DNA from: Arthrobacter sp. B3I9
GTDB taxonomy: Bacteria; Actinomycetota; Actinomycetes; Actinomycetales; Micrococcaceae
Assembly (NCBI RefSeq): GCF_030816935.1
Contig: NZ_JAUSYO010000001.1
Coordinates: 2,604,001 to 2,668,000 of the forward strand
Reading direction: 5' to 3'
DNA length: 64,000 nt
Position numbers and translations under genes: made by a program. This document shows positions 54,931 to 63,971 of this stretch, in pieces; the stretch's first letter is position 1, and every line of letters begins with the position of its first letter. The notes below the pieces were generated by a model. That model was not told the origin of the DNA and did not search any database. It saw only the letters and a program-made list of their open reading frames with translations.

Positions 54931-55743
54931 AAGCCATCGTCTCCCTCCGCTCGGAAGCCCGTGCAGAAACGGCCGACCTATTCCATTGAGGCCGTGGACA
55001 ACGCCCTGCAGCTCCTTCAGCTGCTGCGCGACGGCGGGGCGCTGCGGCTCAAGGACGCCGCCGCGGAGCTCGGCGTCGCCCCGTCCACGGCGCACCGGCT
55101 GCTGGCCATGCTGGTCTACCGGGGCTTCGCGGTACAGGATGAGACCCGCCGCTACGTCCCGGGGCCGGCGATGGGCGTCGGCCCCGCCGGGTTGTCCTGG
55201 ACCAAATTGCTCCGCACGCTCGCCCAGCCCCACATGGAACTGCTCTCCGCGCAGCTCAACGAAACGGTTAACCTCATGGTGCGGGTAGGCACCAAGGTGC
55301 GCTTCCTCGCCACCGTGGAGGGAAGCAGTGTGCTGCGCGTGGGCGACCGGCAGGGCACCGTCATGCCCGCCAACCGCACTTCCGGCGGAAAGGCCATGCT
55401 CGCCGAGCTGGAGCCGCCTATGATCGACCAGCTCTTTCGCAGCAACAACGCCGAGATCGGCGGGGACACCATTCCGGCCGCGGAATACCCGGCGTTCCTG
55501 CGTGAGCTCGAGTCCATCCGCAGCAACGGATTCGCAGCGAACTTTGAGGGAACGGAAGAGGGCGTGAGTGCACTCGGAATGGCCCTGCACAACCGGCACG
55601 GGCACGTCGTCGGGGCACTCAGCGTTGCGACCCCGGCGACCCGCTTCCGGCGCGTCTTCGACGCCGGGCTGGTGCCCGCGTTGCGCGAAACGTGCCGCCA
55701 GCTGGAGATCGATATCTCAGCCAACCCGGCCGACCAAGACTAA
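54922..55743 (+). CDS. IclR family regulator of the gentisate genes
   Basis: 273 residues with winged helix about 20-75 (IEAVDNALQLLQLLRDGGAL, ELGVAPSTAHRLLAML) and an effector domain with SGGKAMLAEL. GTG 54922 has no ribosome site and lies inside the candidate operator, so the message may be leaderless or the start may differ. It stands between the transporter-hydroxylase gene (divergent) and the dioxygenase operon (same direction). It is therefore the natural regulator of both, probably responding to 3-hydroxybenzoate or gentisate. Confidence 0.85.
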   Translation: MQNKPSSPSARKPVQKRPTYSIEAVDNALQLLQLLRDGGALRLKDAAAELGVAPSTAHRLLAMLVYRGFAVQDETRRYVPGPAMGVGPAGLSWTKLLRTLAQPHMELLSAQLNETVNLMVRVGTKVRFLATVEGSSVLRVGDRQGTVMPANRTSGGKAMLAELEPPMIDQLFRSNNAEIGGDTIPAAEYPAFLRELESIRSNGFAANFEGTEEGVSALGMALHNRHGHVVGALSVATPATRFRRVFDAGLVPALRETCRQLEIDISANPADQD

Positions 55744-55752
55744 GGCCGACTG

Positions 55753-55796
55753 CCCAACTGGCAGGCAGTTGGGGTCGTTCTCCGGGTTCAGAACGA
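55753..55796 (+). terminator. Two adjacent hairpins after the IclR gene
   Basis: CCCAACTG-N5-CAGTTGGG (55753-55773) is followed at once by TCGTTCT-N8-AGAACGA (55775-55796). The first starts 9 bases after the stop and should end the regulator transcript. Confidence 0.5.
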
Positions 55797-55825
55797 TGGT
55801 GAGTGTGCGAGTGACGTGGTTTCGA

Positions 55826-55842
55826 ATTCTGGCTGGCAGAAT
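55826..55842. promoter_or_regulatory. Palindrome ATTCTG-N5-CAGAAT, candidate IclR operator 2
   Basis: A perfect 6-bp dyad with 5-bp spacer, 79 bases before the dioxygenase start. It matches the site at 54914 in both half-sites except the last base. Confidence 0.6.
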
Positions 55843-55920
55843 ATGCTGGGGGTCACACTGCCCCGTCCGTAGAGTCGACGTACGCCCAAGAAGCCTACAG
55901 ACCCTACCGAGGAGCCCCAC

Positions 55921-57066
55921 GTGTCCATCAGCGCGGAGAACACGACTCATGAATCAGTGGCCGCAGCGCATGCCGCTCCGGAGCCTACGCCGGAGGAAGC
56001 CGCGCAGCTGGAGCAGCTGTACCGCGACTTCGATAAAGAGAACCTGATCCCGCTATGGACCGAGATCGGCGACCTGATGCCGATGGTCCCCACCCCCAAG
56101 GCCGTGCCGCACGTGTGGCGCTGGAGCGATCTGTACCCGCTGGCGGCCCGTGCCGGTGACCTGGTGCCTGTGGGCCGCGGCGGTGAACGCCGCGCCATTG
56201 CCCTGGCCAACCCCGGCCTTGGCGGTACCGCCTACGCGACGCCGACGCTGTGGGCTGCGATCCAGTATCTCGGTGCGCGCGAAACCGCGCCCGAGCACCG
56301 TCACTCGCAAAACGCCTTCCGCTTCGTCGTCGAGGGCGAAGGTGTCTGGACCGTGGTGAACGGCGACCCGGTCCGGATGTCCCGCGGTGACTTCCTGCTG
56401 ACCCCGGGCTGGAACTTCCACGGCCACCACAACGACACCGATGAGCCGATGGCCTGGATCGACGGCCTGGACATCCCCTTCGTGCACTACGCGGACGCCG
56501 GCTTCTTCGAGTTCGGCACCGAACGCGTCACCGACGAAGCCACCCCGGACATTTCCCGCTCCGAGCGGCTCTGGGCCCACCCGGGCCTGCGCCCGCTCTC
56601 CGGCCTGGACGACACCACCAGCTCCCCCATCGCCGCCTACCGGTGGAAGCACACCGACGCCGCGCTGCGCGAGCAGTTGCTGCTCGAGGACGAGGGCCAC
56701 CCGGCCACCGTGTCCCAAGGCCACGCCGCCGTCCGTTACACCAATCCCACCACCGGCGGTGACGTCATGCCGACAATCCGCGCTGAGTTCCACCGCCTGC
56801 GGGCGGGCGCCTCGACCGAAACCGTCCGCGAGGTCGGTTCCAGCGTCTGGCAGGTCTTCGAAGGCCGCGGCTCCGTCGTCCTGAACGGCGAAACCCGGAC
56901 CCTGGACAAGGGCGACCTCTTCGTCGTTCCGTCCTGGGCTGCGTGGTCGCTGCAGGCCGACGCTGGCTCTCAAACGGAGTTTGATCTTTTCCGCTTCAGC
57001 GACGCCCCCATTTTCGAACGACTGAACTTCAACCGCACCTACATCGAAGGACGCAAGAACGCATGA
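55921..57066 (+). CDS. Gentisate 1,2-dioxygenase
   Basis: 381 residues; GTG 55921 follows GAGGAGCC. A double-cupin Fe(II) enzyme that opens the gentisate ring to maleylpyruvate. The first cupin carries PEHRHSQNAFRFVVEGEG with the iron-binding His pair, and GWNFHGHHN supplies the third. The second cupin starts near MPTIRAEFHRLRAG. Size and motifs fit bacterial gentisate dioxygenases. It is the first gene of a three-gene operon and overlaps the hydrolase by 4 bases. Confidence 0.93.
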   Translation: MSISAENTTHESVAAAHAAPEPTPEEAAQLEQLYRDFDKENLIPLWTEIGDLMPMVPTPKAVPHVWRWSDLYPLAARAGDLVPVGRGGERRAIALANPGLGGTAYATPTLWAAIQYLGARETAPEHRHSQNAFRFVVEGEGVWTVVNGDPVRMSRGDFLLTPGWNFHGHHNDTDEPMAWIDGLDIPFVHYADAGFFEFGTERVTDEATPDISRSERLWAHPGLRPLSGLDDTTSSPIAAYRWKHTDAALREQLLLEDEGHPATVSQGHAAVRYTNPTTGGDVMPTIRAEFHRLRAGASTETVREVGSSVWQVFEGRGSVVLNGETRTLDKGDLFVVPSWAAWSLQADAGSQTEFDLFRFSDAPIFERLNFNRTYIEGRKNA

Positions 57067-57890
57067 GACTCCTCACCCTCCGCACCGGAAATGGCACAAC
57101 CAAAGCCGTACGCCAGGACGGCGGCACCCTGACCGAGATCGACGGCTTCGCCAACGTCGGCGAGCTGCTCCGCACCGCGGACTGGGAAGCGACGGCCGCA
57201 GCTGCGGCCGGAGTCACCCACCCGCTTGAAGGTGCGGACCTTGACGCCGTGGTACCCGCGCCCGGCAAGATCATCTGCGTCGGCCACAACTACCGCAACC
57301 ACATTAAGGAAATGGGCCGGGAAGTCCCCGAGCACCCCACCCTGTTCGCCAAATACGCCGAATCCCTGATCGGCCCCAACGATGACCTGGCCCTCCCACA
57401 GGAATCCGACGCAGTCGACTGGGAGGCCGAACTCGCCGTCGTGATCGGCAAAAAGGGACGCCGTATCCCGGAGGCCGATGCCGCGGACCACATCGCCGGC
57501 TACACCGTCCTGAACGATGTGTCCATGCGCGACTACCAGTTCCGCACCATCCAGTGGCTGCAGGGCAAGACCTGGGAGAAGTCCACCCCGTTCGGTCCCG
57601 CCCTGGTCACCAAGGACGAATTCACCGCCGGCCCGCTGATGACCTCTGAAGTCGACGGCGAAGTCCAGCAGAGCACCCCGACCGGCGACCTGGTCTTCAC
57701 CCCGGAATTCCTGGTCTCCTACATCTCCACCATCATCACGCTGAACCCGGGCGACGTGATCGCCACCGGCACCCCCGGCGGCGTCGGCCACGCCCAGGAC
57801 CCCAAGCGCTACCTGCAGGAAGGCCAGCTCCTGGTCACCACCATCGAGGGCCTGGGCCAGCTGCAGAACCGCGTGGTCAAGGAAGCCTGA
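57063..57890 (+). CDS. Fumarylpyruvate hydrolase (FAH family)
   Basis: 275 residues. It cleaves fumarylpyruvate into fumarate and pyruvate, the last step of the gentisate route. The FAH fold shows the CVGHNYRNHIKEMG entry motif, the metal-binding DWEAELAVVIG and VLNDVSMRDYQ, and GDVIATGTPGGVG. ATG 57063 overlaps the dioxygenase stop (ATGA), and its own stop overlaps the isomerase start (TGATG), so the three are translationally coupled. Confidence 0.9.
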   Translation: MRLLTLRTGNGTTKAVRQDGGTLTEIDGFANVGELLRTADWEATAAAAAGVTHPLEGADLDAVVPAPGKIICVGHNYRNHIKEMGREVPEHPTLFAKYAESLIGPNDDLALPQESDAVDWEAELAVVIGKKGRRIPEADAADHIAGYTVLNDVSMRDYQFRTIQWLQGKTWEKSTPFGPALVTKDEFTAGPLMTSEVDGEVQQSTPTGDLVFTPEFLVSYISTIITLNPGDVIATGTPGGVGHAQDPKRYLQEGQLLVTTIEGLGQLQNRVVKEA

Positions 57891-58642
57891 TGGTTGCCCG
57901 CCACGACCAGACGACGGACCCCGAACTGCAGGCGGCCCTGCTACAGGCGCGCCGCGGCACGGCGTTCTTCGCCCGCAAGCTCAGCGAGCTCTCCGACGCG
58001 GAGCTCGACGGCGGTTCGCTGCTGCCGGGCTGGAGGCGCCGCCACATCACGGCGCACATCGGATACAACGCTCGGGCCATCGCCCGGCTGGTCGAGTGGG
58101 CGGCCACCGGAGTTGAAACCCCGATGTACCCCTCCGCCGAGGTCCGCGACCATGAAATCAACTTCGGCACCACGCTGAGCCCGATCGCCCTGCGGCACCT
58201 CTTCGACCACTCCGCCGTGCACCTGAACGTCGAATGGCGGGACCTGCCCGAGGACGCCTGGCACCACAAGGTGCGCACCATCCAGGGACGGGAAGTGCCC
58301 GCCACCGAAACCGTCTGGATGCGGAGCCGGGAAGTCTGGATGCACGCTGTGGACCTGGACAACGGCGCCGTCTTCCGGGACATCCCCGTCCCGGTCCTGG
58401 AGCGGCTGCTCCAGGACATCACGGGAGCCTGGAAAACCCGCGGGACCGATGCGGGACTGATAGTCAAGGTCACGGACCGCGGCCTGACATTCGGGGACAC
58501 GACGCCGGCGTCCCCCACCGTGGTCTCCGGACCGCTGGCCGCCGTCGTCGAATGGGCCGCCGGCCGCGGCCGCGGCGGCGTCACCGCGACAGGGCCCGGT
58601 ACCTCGAACGGAATGGTTCCGGCCGCCCCGAAGTGGATCTGA
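57890..58642 (+). CDS. Maleylpyruvate isomerase, mycothiol-dependent (DinB-like)
   Basis: 250 residues. It isomerises maleylpyruvate to fumarylpyruvate with mycothiol as cofactor. The DinB-like four-helix bundle supplies zinc ligands in HITAHIGYNAR (His52) and REVWMHAVDLD (Glu and His), as in the Corynebacterium enzyme. Its presence implies a mycothiol-producing actinobacterium. It is the last gene of the operon, followed by a strong terminator. Confidence 0.92.
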   Translation: MVARHDQTTDPELQAALLQARRGTAFFARKLSELSDAELDGGSLLPGWRRRHITAHIGYNARAIARLVEWAATGVETPMYPSAEVRDHEINFGTTLSPIALRHLFDHSAVHLNVEWRDLPEDAWHHKVRTIQGREVPATETVWMRSREVWMHAVDLDNGAVFRDIPVPVLERLLQDITGAWKTRGTDAGLIVKVTDRGLTFGDTTPASPTVVSGPLAAVVEWAAGRGRGGVTATGPGTSNGMVPAAPKWI

Positions 58643-58665
58643 GCCGGCACTCGTACAAATTGGTA

Positions 58666-58704
58666 GACCGGAATAGCCCCCTCACGGAGGGGGCTATCCC
58701 GGTC
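58666..58704. terminator. 18-bp bidirectional terminator hairpin
   Basis: A stem of 18 pairs with one mismatch around an ACG loop (core GAATAGCCCCCTC) lies between the convergent isomerase and TetR genes and can serve both. Confidence 0.75.
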
Positions 58705-58731
58705 TAGCAGACGCTGTCAGCGGCCGACGTT

Positions 58732-59346
58732 TCAGCCTTCGTCGCAGAGCAGGTGGTACCAGCTCTCGGACAGTACCTCCAGGGCGTGTTCGCGGTTTGG
58801 TTCCAACTTGCGCCGCGTCCAGAGCGTGGCCACGTAGTCGAGCGAGGTGAAAGCCAGGGTTCCGCGGATGTGGCGCGTCTCTTCGGTGAATCGTCCGGCG
58901 AGCTGCATGCCGCGGACCAGGTCGGAAATGACCTCCTCGTGCCATTTTTCGACCATGGTGCGAACCTCACGGTCGACGGCGGCGGCCTCGTCGAGGACAT
59001 CGAGGTAGGGGCGGAAGACCGGCCAGAGCGCCGCCCTGGATTCCAACCAGGCAAGGATGCCGGGCAGCTCGCCGGCACGCACCACCTCGACGAGGTCGGC
59101 GGCGGTGGAGCCGCTCTCCGGGCCGTCCGCGCGGTCCAGTACCGAATTGACGCGCGCCATAAAGTCCCGCATCAAATCACTGCGCGAAGGGTAGTAAGCG
59201 TAGAAGGTCACCCTGGTGGTGCCGGCCGCCGCCGCGATCTCGTCGATGGTGGTCCCGGCGTAGCCCTTCTCGGTGAAGAGCTCAAGCGCCCGTTCCACGA
59301 TCATGTCGCGGGTGAGCTTCTTCTGGGCTTCTCGCAACGACGACAT
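58732..59346 (-). CDS. TetR family transcriptional regulator
   Basis: 204 residues with the TetR helix-turn-helix at about 10-58 (MIVERALELFTEKGYAGTTI, AAGTTRVTFYAYYPSR) and a ligand domain behind it. It lies 25 bases downstream of the ferredoxin reductase gene, same strand, and is probably the last gene of the P450 operon. It likely controls the P450/exporter genes through the palindromes near 63.8 kb. Confidence 0.88.
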   Translation of the reverse strand: MSSLREAQKKLTRDMIVERALELFTEKGYAGTTIDEIAAAAGTTRVTFYAYYPSRSDLMRDFMARVNSVLDRADGPESGSTAADLVEVVRAGELPGILAWLESRAALWPVFRPYLDVLDEAAAVDREVRTMVEKWHEEVISDLVRGMQLAGRFTEETRHIRGTLAFTSLDYVATLWTRRKLEPNREHALEVLSESWYHLLCDEG

Positions 59347-59371
59347 GGATCAATCCTAACGGTGTAGGACG

Positions 59372-60586
59372 TCAAACCCGGGCGGGCGACGCGGGTCTCC
59401 ACGCCGCCGGACCCGCGTCAGCCAGTCGGCGCAGTTTGGGCACCGGGATCCGGTAGTTGACCGCGGCTGCGGTCCCGGAACCGTCCGGGTTGGCCCAGCG
59501 AAGCAGCGCCGACCCGTCGTCCGCGCCCGGCTGGCAATAGTCCGGGACACCCGCCACCGGGGTGAAGCCGACGGCTTTGAGGGACAACCCGAAGCCTTCC
59601 GTCCAGAAGTAGGGCTGGAAATTGAACTCGGGTGCGGCGTCGCCCTGCAGCAGTCCGACGGCGGCAACCTTGGCCTGGTCAATCGCACTCGTCCACAGCG
59701 GAACCCTCTGCACACCGCGGTGCGTGGGAAACGACGCCACGTCGCCGGCGGCCACGATCTCCGGCCGCAGCCGCCCTCGCGAGTCCACGCGCAGCGAGCC
59801 ATCGCTGAGCAGGCTTGAACCGGCCAGCCAGTGGATGTTCGGCTCATCGCCGACGGCGGTGACCACAAGATCCGCGTGGAGTTCGGTGCCGTCGGCCAGG
59901 ACTACCTTGGCCCCGGCACCATGATCGACCAGGCGGGCCTTGCCCCCGCGGACCACCCGCAGGCCGCGCCGGATGGCGGCAGTGGTGAACATATCGGCCA
60001 GATAGCCGCCGAGCTGATGCAACAATGGCGAGGCATCGGCGACGAGGGTGACCTCGCAGCCTGAGTGCAGGCAACCGGACGCGACCTCCATGCCGAGCGG
60101 CCCTCCCCCGATGACGATGACCGAGGTGCGCGAGGCGACACGTTCCTTGAGACGGACCGCATCCTCGATGGTGCGCAGGGTGAACTCCGGGGAGCCACCG
60201 TCCGGGCCCGTTCCTGCTGTTCCTTGCCCGGCTGCGAGGCGCCTGGCCCGGGAACCGGAGGCGATGACCAGGCCGTCATACGGCAGGTCGCCGCCTCCGT
60301 CCAGGAGAACCCGCCGGCCCTCGACGTCGAGGCCCGTGGCGCTCACGCCGAGCAGCGCGGTTGCTTCGTGGGTCGGCTCGGGGAGCTCGTGTGCGTGAAG
60401 TGCGTCATCACCGCTCTTCCCGCCAGCGTCGTGGAGCAGCGCTTTGGACAGGGCCGGGCGGCTGTAGGGATGGTGGCGTTCGGCGCCCACGACAGTGAGC
60501 TCACCGTCGAAGCCCGCCGAGCGAAGCGAGTCGCAGGCCGTGAGTCCGGCGATGCCGTTGCCGACCACCACTATCCGGCGCATCAT
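59372..60586 (-). CDS. Ferredoxin reductase (FAD/NAD) for the P450
   Basis: 404 residues. RIVVVGNGIAGLTACDSL binds FAD, SVIVIGGGPLGMEVASG binds NAD(P)H, and IVAAGDVASFP is the second FAD contact, with a reductase C-terminal domain after about 320. It passes electrons from NADH to the small ferredoxin. Its start overlaps the ferredoxin stop (TGATG). Confidence 0.9.
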   Translation of the reverse strand: MMRRIVVVGNGIAGLTACDSLRSAGFDGELTVVGAERHHPYSRPALSKALLHDAGGKSGDDALHAHELPEPTHEATALLGVSATGLDVEGRRVLLDGGGDLPYDGLVIASGSRARRLAAGQGTAGTGPDGGSPEFTLRTIEDAVRLKERVASRTSVIVIGGGPLGMEVASGCLHSGCEVTLVADASPLLHQLGGYLADMFTTAAIRRGLRVVRGGKARLVDHGAGAKVVLADGTELHADLVVTAVGDEPNIHWLAGSSLLSDGSLRVDSRGRLRPEIVAAGDVASFPTHRGVQRVPLWTSAIDQAKVAAVGLLQGDAAPEFNFQPYFWTEGFGLSLKAVGFTPVAGVPDYCQPGADDGSALLRWANPDGSGTAAAVNYRIPVPKLRRLADAGPAAWRPASPARV

Positions 60587-60780
60587 CAGGCGGCGGCCAA
60601 TCGCAGCGCGGCAACCGGGCAGACCCGGACTGCCACCTTGGCGGCATCGAGGTCGGCTCCGTCGACGTCGGGAACATCGATCACCAGTTCGCCGTCGTCA
60701 TCGAGGTGCATCAGCTTCGGTGCGGCTTCCTCGCACAGGCCGTGTCCCTCGCAGCGCGGACGGTCCAGTTCGATCCTCAT
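60586..60780 (-). CDS. 3Fe-4S ferredoxin of the P450 system
   Basis: 64 residues with CEGHGLC and a later RVCPVAAL. Three cysteines plus His in place of the fourth ligand are typical of P450-partner 3Fe-4S (or hybrid 4Fe-4S) ferredoxins. ATG 60780 overlaps the P450 stop by 4 bases (ATGA), so P450, ferredoxin and reductase are made together. Confidence 0.92.
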   Translation of the reverse strand: MRIELDRPRCEGHGLCEEAAPKLMHLDDDGELVIDVPDVDGADLDAAKVAVRVCPVAALRLAAA

Positions 60781-61949
60781 GCTGCCACCACCTTTTCGAC
60801 CTGGAGCAGCTCGACGCTTCGGGTGATGTTGCTCGGCTCCCGGACCTCATCCGCGATTGTCAACGTTTTTACCCTGCGGGCGAGGGCCTCGATGATGGCG
60901 TGCGCTTCGAGTTTGGCCAGCCCCTGGCCGGCGCAGCCGTGCGGGCCGTAGCCGAAGGAGAGGTGGTCCACCGGGTTGCGCGCAATGTCAAAAATGTCCG
61001 GATTCTCATAATGTCGCGGGTCCCAATTGCCGGCGCCGAAGAGGATGCCCACCTGGGCGCCTGCCGGGATGGTGACTCCGTCGATTTCGACGTCGCGGGT
61101 CGCCTTGCGGCCCCAGATGTGGACCGGGGCCCAGTAGCGCAGCACTTCGGCGAAGGCTGCGGGAACGAGTTCCGGGTTCTCCCGGACCAGCTCGAACTGT
61201 TCGGGGTGGTGGCCGAACAGCGCAATGATGTTGCCGATCGACGCGATGGTCGTGTCGACGCCGGCGCCAAGGTACTGGTGGATGATGTGCCCGGCAGCGC
61301 CTTGCGGGATGTCGCCGCGGGTTTCGGCGTCGAAAATGCCGCGGCCTATGGAGCCGGGCGTGAGGTCTTCGGCGGTGACGGACGAGCACCAGCCGTAGAG
61401 TTCGCCGGCGATCGGGAAGCTCTCCTGCGTGCGCCGGTTCAGGGGCCCGATGACCTGCATGGCGGCCTGGCCCCAGCGGAGCATGTTGTCCTTGACGTGG
61501 CCTTGGAAGCCAATGAGGTCGGCAACGATCTCGATTGGGAAGGCGCGGGCCAGGGCATCGATCGCTTCGAAGCTGCCGCCGGCGGCCAGCTCGGCGACCA
61601 GCGTGTCAGCCTTATCGTCGATGACGACTTTCAGGCCGCGGAGCGCGCGCGGTGTGAGGTTCTGTGACAGCGTGGCGCGGAGCTGGGTGTGGAGGGGCGG
61701 GTCGGAGGCCAGCGAGGTGCCCTGCAGTGCCTCGTTCACCATGGGGTTGAAGCCGATGCTGGTGGATGAGAAGGTTTCCGGGTCTCCGAGGGCATCGCGG
61801 ATGGCGTCATAGCGGGTCAGGACGTACAGGTCGTTCTTGGGCAGGTGGACCACACCGGCTTGCTCACGGAGTGAGGCGTAGGTCGGGTACGGGTCGACCA
61901 GGATGTCGTCATCCCAGATGTCGATGTCGGATTCGATGGGTGCAGTCAT
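60777..61949 (-). CDS. Cytochrome P450 next to the gentisate genes
   Basis: 390 residues; ATG 61949 follows AAGGAG. I-helix LGAGVDTT, ExxR EVLRY, haem loop FGYGPHGCAGQGLAK. The sequence type (NDLYVLTRYDAIRDAL, FGAGNWDPRHYENPDIF) recalls CYP199-like aromatic-acid monooxygenases, and the neighbourhood suggests O-demethylation or hydroxylation of a benzoate that enters the gentisate route. The substrate is inference. Confidence 0.92.
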   Translation of the reverse strand: MTAPIESDIDIWDDDILVDPYPTYASLREQAGVVHLPKNDLYVLTRYDAIRDALGDPETFSSTSIGFNPMVNEALQGTSLASDPPLHTQLRATLSQNLTPRALRGLKVVIDDKADTLVAELAAGGSFEAIDALARAFPIEIVADLIGFQGHVKDNMLRWGQAAMQVIGPLNRRTQESFPIAGELYGWCSSVTAEDLTPGSIGRGIFDAETRGDIPQGAAGHIIHQYLGAGVDTTIASIGNIIALFGHHPEQFELVRENPELVPAAFAEVLRYWAPVHIWGRKATRDVEIDGVTIPAGAQVGILFGAGNWDPRHYENPDIFDIARNPVDHLSFGYGPHGCAGQGLAKLEAHAIIEALARRVKTLTIADEVREPSNITRSVELLQVEKVVAA

Positions 61950-61991
61950 GGTGTTCTCCTTGTTGCATGGTCGGTTGCCGGGCCGTTCGAC

Positions 61992-63713
61992 TCAGACGGC
62001 GGCCTCGGCGTTGGCTTCGGCGGTTTCAGCGGTCGCGTCGGGCGTGGGTGCCGAGGACCGGGCGGAAATGAAAAGGGTGAGCACGGCGGAAAGAGTCGCC
62101 GCGATGCCCGCGGCAAGGTAGACAGTCTGGAAGCCGTGGCCCAGGGATGTCCCTGCAGCGCCCTGGATCTGCTGCTTCACGGTACCGAGGGCCTGGACCA
62201 GGCCGTCCACGGCCTGGGCGGGTGCGCCGCCGGCCGCTGCCTGGCCGGAGAACTGCGCGATCACGCCGTCCCAGCCGGAGAGGAAGCCCAGCGGCGGGAC
62301 GTTCGACAACCCGGCTACAGCGGTGGCAGGCAACCCGGCCCCGCCGAGGATCCCGGTGAGGGGACCGGCGAAGACGCTGGCGCCAACCCCGAACGCGATG
62401 GCTGAGCCGATCACGGGTCCCAGCGCGAAACCGAGGTCGCGCAGGAGGTTGGTGGTGGCGGACGCCATGCCGATGTGGTGCGGCTGGACGGTGTTGATGG
62501 CAACAGCGGTGATGGATCCGACCGTGAGCGCGAACCCGATGCCCAACAGCAGGAGCGGGGTAATGAACGCCGTCCACGGAGTTCCGCCGAAGGCCTCCGG
62601 GGTACCCAGGGCGAACGTCGAGAGCCAGAAGGCGGAGACGGCCATGAAACCGAACCCGGCCGTCAGCACCCAGCGCGGAGCCACATGGTGGATCAGCCAG
62701 CCCACCACCGGGATGAACGCAAAGGCCGGGCCCTGGATGAACACGAACAGCACGCCGACCTGCCAGGCTTCGGCGAGGGCGAGTCCGCCGACAGCGACGC
62801 TGGTGCTGAAGCAGACGGCAAGGAAGGCGAACATGCCGGTGACCGCAACGATGCCGGTGATGGAGTAGGCACTGTTACGGAACAGCGACAGGTGGATCAG
62901 CGGCTGCGGGCTACGCATCTCGATGACGACGAAGGCCGCCAGGAGGAGGCCGCCGACGACGTAGCTGGCGATCACCTCGGCGCTGCCGAAACCGGCGTCG
63001 ACCGCCTGCACGGTGGCGAAAAGGACAGCGATCAAGCCCAGCGCGAGCGTCGCCTGACCTGGCAGGTCCATTTTGCGCCCCTCGGCGGCTGCCGAATCCT
63101 TCGCACGGACCGCAACGATGAGAACGGCGACGGCGATCGCGGCGGCGACGTAGTAGGCGACACGCCAACCACTGAAGGCGTTAGGTGCGCCTGGCCCGGC
63201 CCCCGGAACGGTGAAGGCCGCAGCCGTCAGGCCTGCCAACGTGGGAGAGATGACCGCGCCCAGCGAGAGGAACCCGGCCCAGGTCGCGATCACTTTCGCC
63301 CGGGCGCGGTGGTCCGGGGTGATCGCCGCGATCATGGACAGCGAAATCGGGAACAGAATGCCGGCCCCGATGCCGCCGACCGCCTGCGCCGCGATCATCA
63401 TTTCGGTGGTGGACGCCAGTGCCGCCAAGATCGACCCCGCGACGCTGACCACGGCGCCTGCGTACAGCAGCTTCTTGCGCCCGAACATGTCGCCCAGAAG
63501 CCCCCAGCTCAGCTCGAACACCACGATGCCCATCATGAACATGCCTGCGATCCAGGTCAGCCCCGCGCCGGAGGTGTGGAATTCGACGGCGAAGGTGCCG
63601 TTGAGGGCGCCTGGCAGGGCGTTGGTGATCTGGGCCAGCGTGACCGCACTGTAGGCGGCGACGAATGTGGCCCGTACCGAGCCGCGGCTCGAAATCGAGG
63701 GCGTCTGACTCAT
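61992..63713 (-). CDS. MFS transporter, DHA2 (14-helix, EmrB/QacA) family
   Basis: 573 residues with about 14 membrane helices. Motif A is LLGDMFGRKKLLY, and the antiporter motif region is GIGAGILFPISL. ATG 63713 follows AAAGGAG. First gene of the minus-strand operon with the P450, it probably exports a toxic aromatic or imports the P450 substrate. An ordered long loop near 490-545 is unusual but within family range. Confidence 0.88.
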   Translation of the reverse strand: MSQTPSISSRGSVRATFVAAYSAVTLAQITNALPGALNGTFAVEFHTSGAGLTWIAGMFMMGIVVFELSWGLLGDMFGRKKLLYAGAVVSVAGSILAALASTTEMMIAAQAVGGIGAGILFPISLSMIAAITPDHRARAKVIATWAGFLSLGAVISPTLAGLTAAAFTVPGAGPGAPNAFSGWRVAYYVAAAIAVAVLIVAVRAKDSAAAEGRKMDLPGQATLALGLIAVLFATVQAVDAGFGSAEVIASYVVGGLLLAAFVVIEMRSPQPLIHLSLFRNSAYSITGIVAVTGMFAFLAVCFSTSVAVGGLALAEAWQVGVLFVFIQGPAFAFIPVVGWLIHHVAPRWVLTAGFGFMAVSAFWLSTFALGTPEAFGGTPWTAFITPLLLLGIGFALTVGSITAVAINTVQPHHIGMASATTNLLRDLGFALGPVIGSAIAFGVGASVFAGPLTGILGGAGLPATAVAGLSNVPPLGFLSGWDGVIAQFSGQAAAGGAPAQAVDGLVQALGTVKQQIQGAAGTSLGHGFQTVYLAAGIAATLSAVLTLFISARSSAPTPDATAETAEANAEAAV

Positions 63714-63756
63714 CGATGAAACTCCTTTGTTTCGAAGTGTGTGTGGCGTTCACCAC

Positions 63757-63771
63757 AGCTTGGAGCAAGCT
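63757..63771. promoter_or_regulatory. Palindrome AGCTTG-N3-CAAGCT
   Basis: A perfect dyad 44 bases upstream of the DHA2 transporter start, in the divergent promoter region. A candidate TetR site. Confidence 0.4.
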
Positions 63772-63861
63772 TTACAGGCTGTCAAGGGCGCGTACGCAAC
63801 GTATGCTTCATAAACGCACCGTGCGAGCCGCGCATCGCCATACGCTCCGATTACATCTTTG

Positions 63862-63882
63862 ACACAATGTAAAGCATTGTGT
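63862..63882. promoter_or_regulatory. Palindrome ACACAATG-N5-CATTGTGT
   Basis: A perfect 8-bp dyad with 5-bp spacer overlapping TTTGACA, about 90 bases before the start of the rightmost gene and 149 before the transporter start. The best operator candidate for the TetR protein encoded at the far end of the operon. Confidence 0.55.
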
Positions 63883-63971
63883 GATGCTGGCTACACCGCA
63901 ACGGAGCAACGGCCCGGCCGAACTCCGCGGCGCTCCTGCCCACAGCACCGGAACTCCAAGGGAGAAGCCAC

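Noticed and set aside
60495..61667. 390-residue plus-strand frame opposite the P450
   Set aside because: Shadow; the minus-strand P450 has all family motifs.
62475..63719. 414-residue plus-strand frame opposite the DHA2 transporter
   Set aside because: Shadow of the transporter: highly charged, no domain, no ribosome site.
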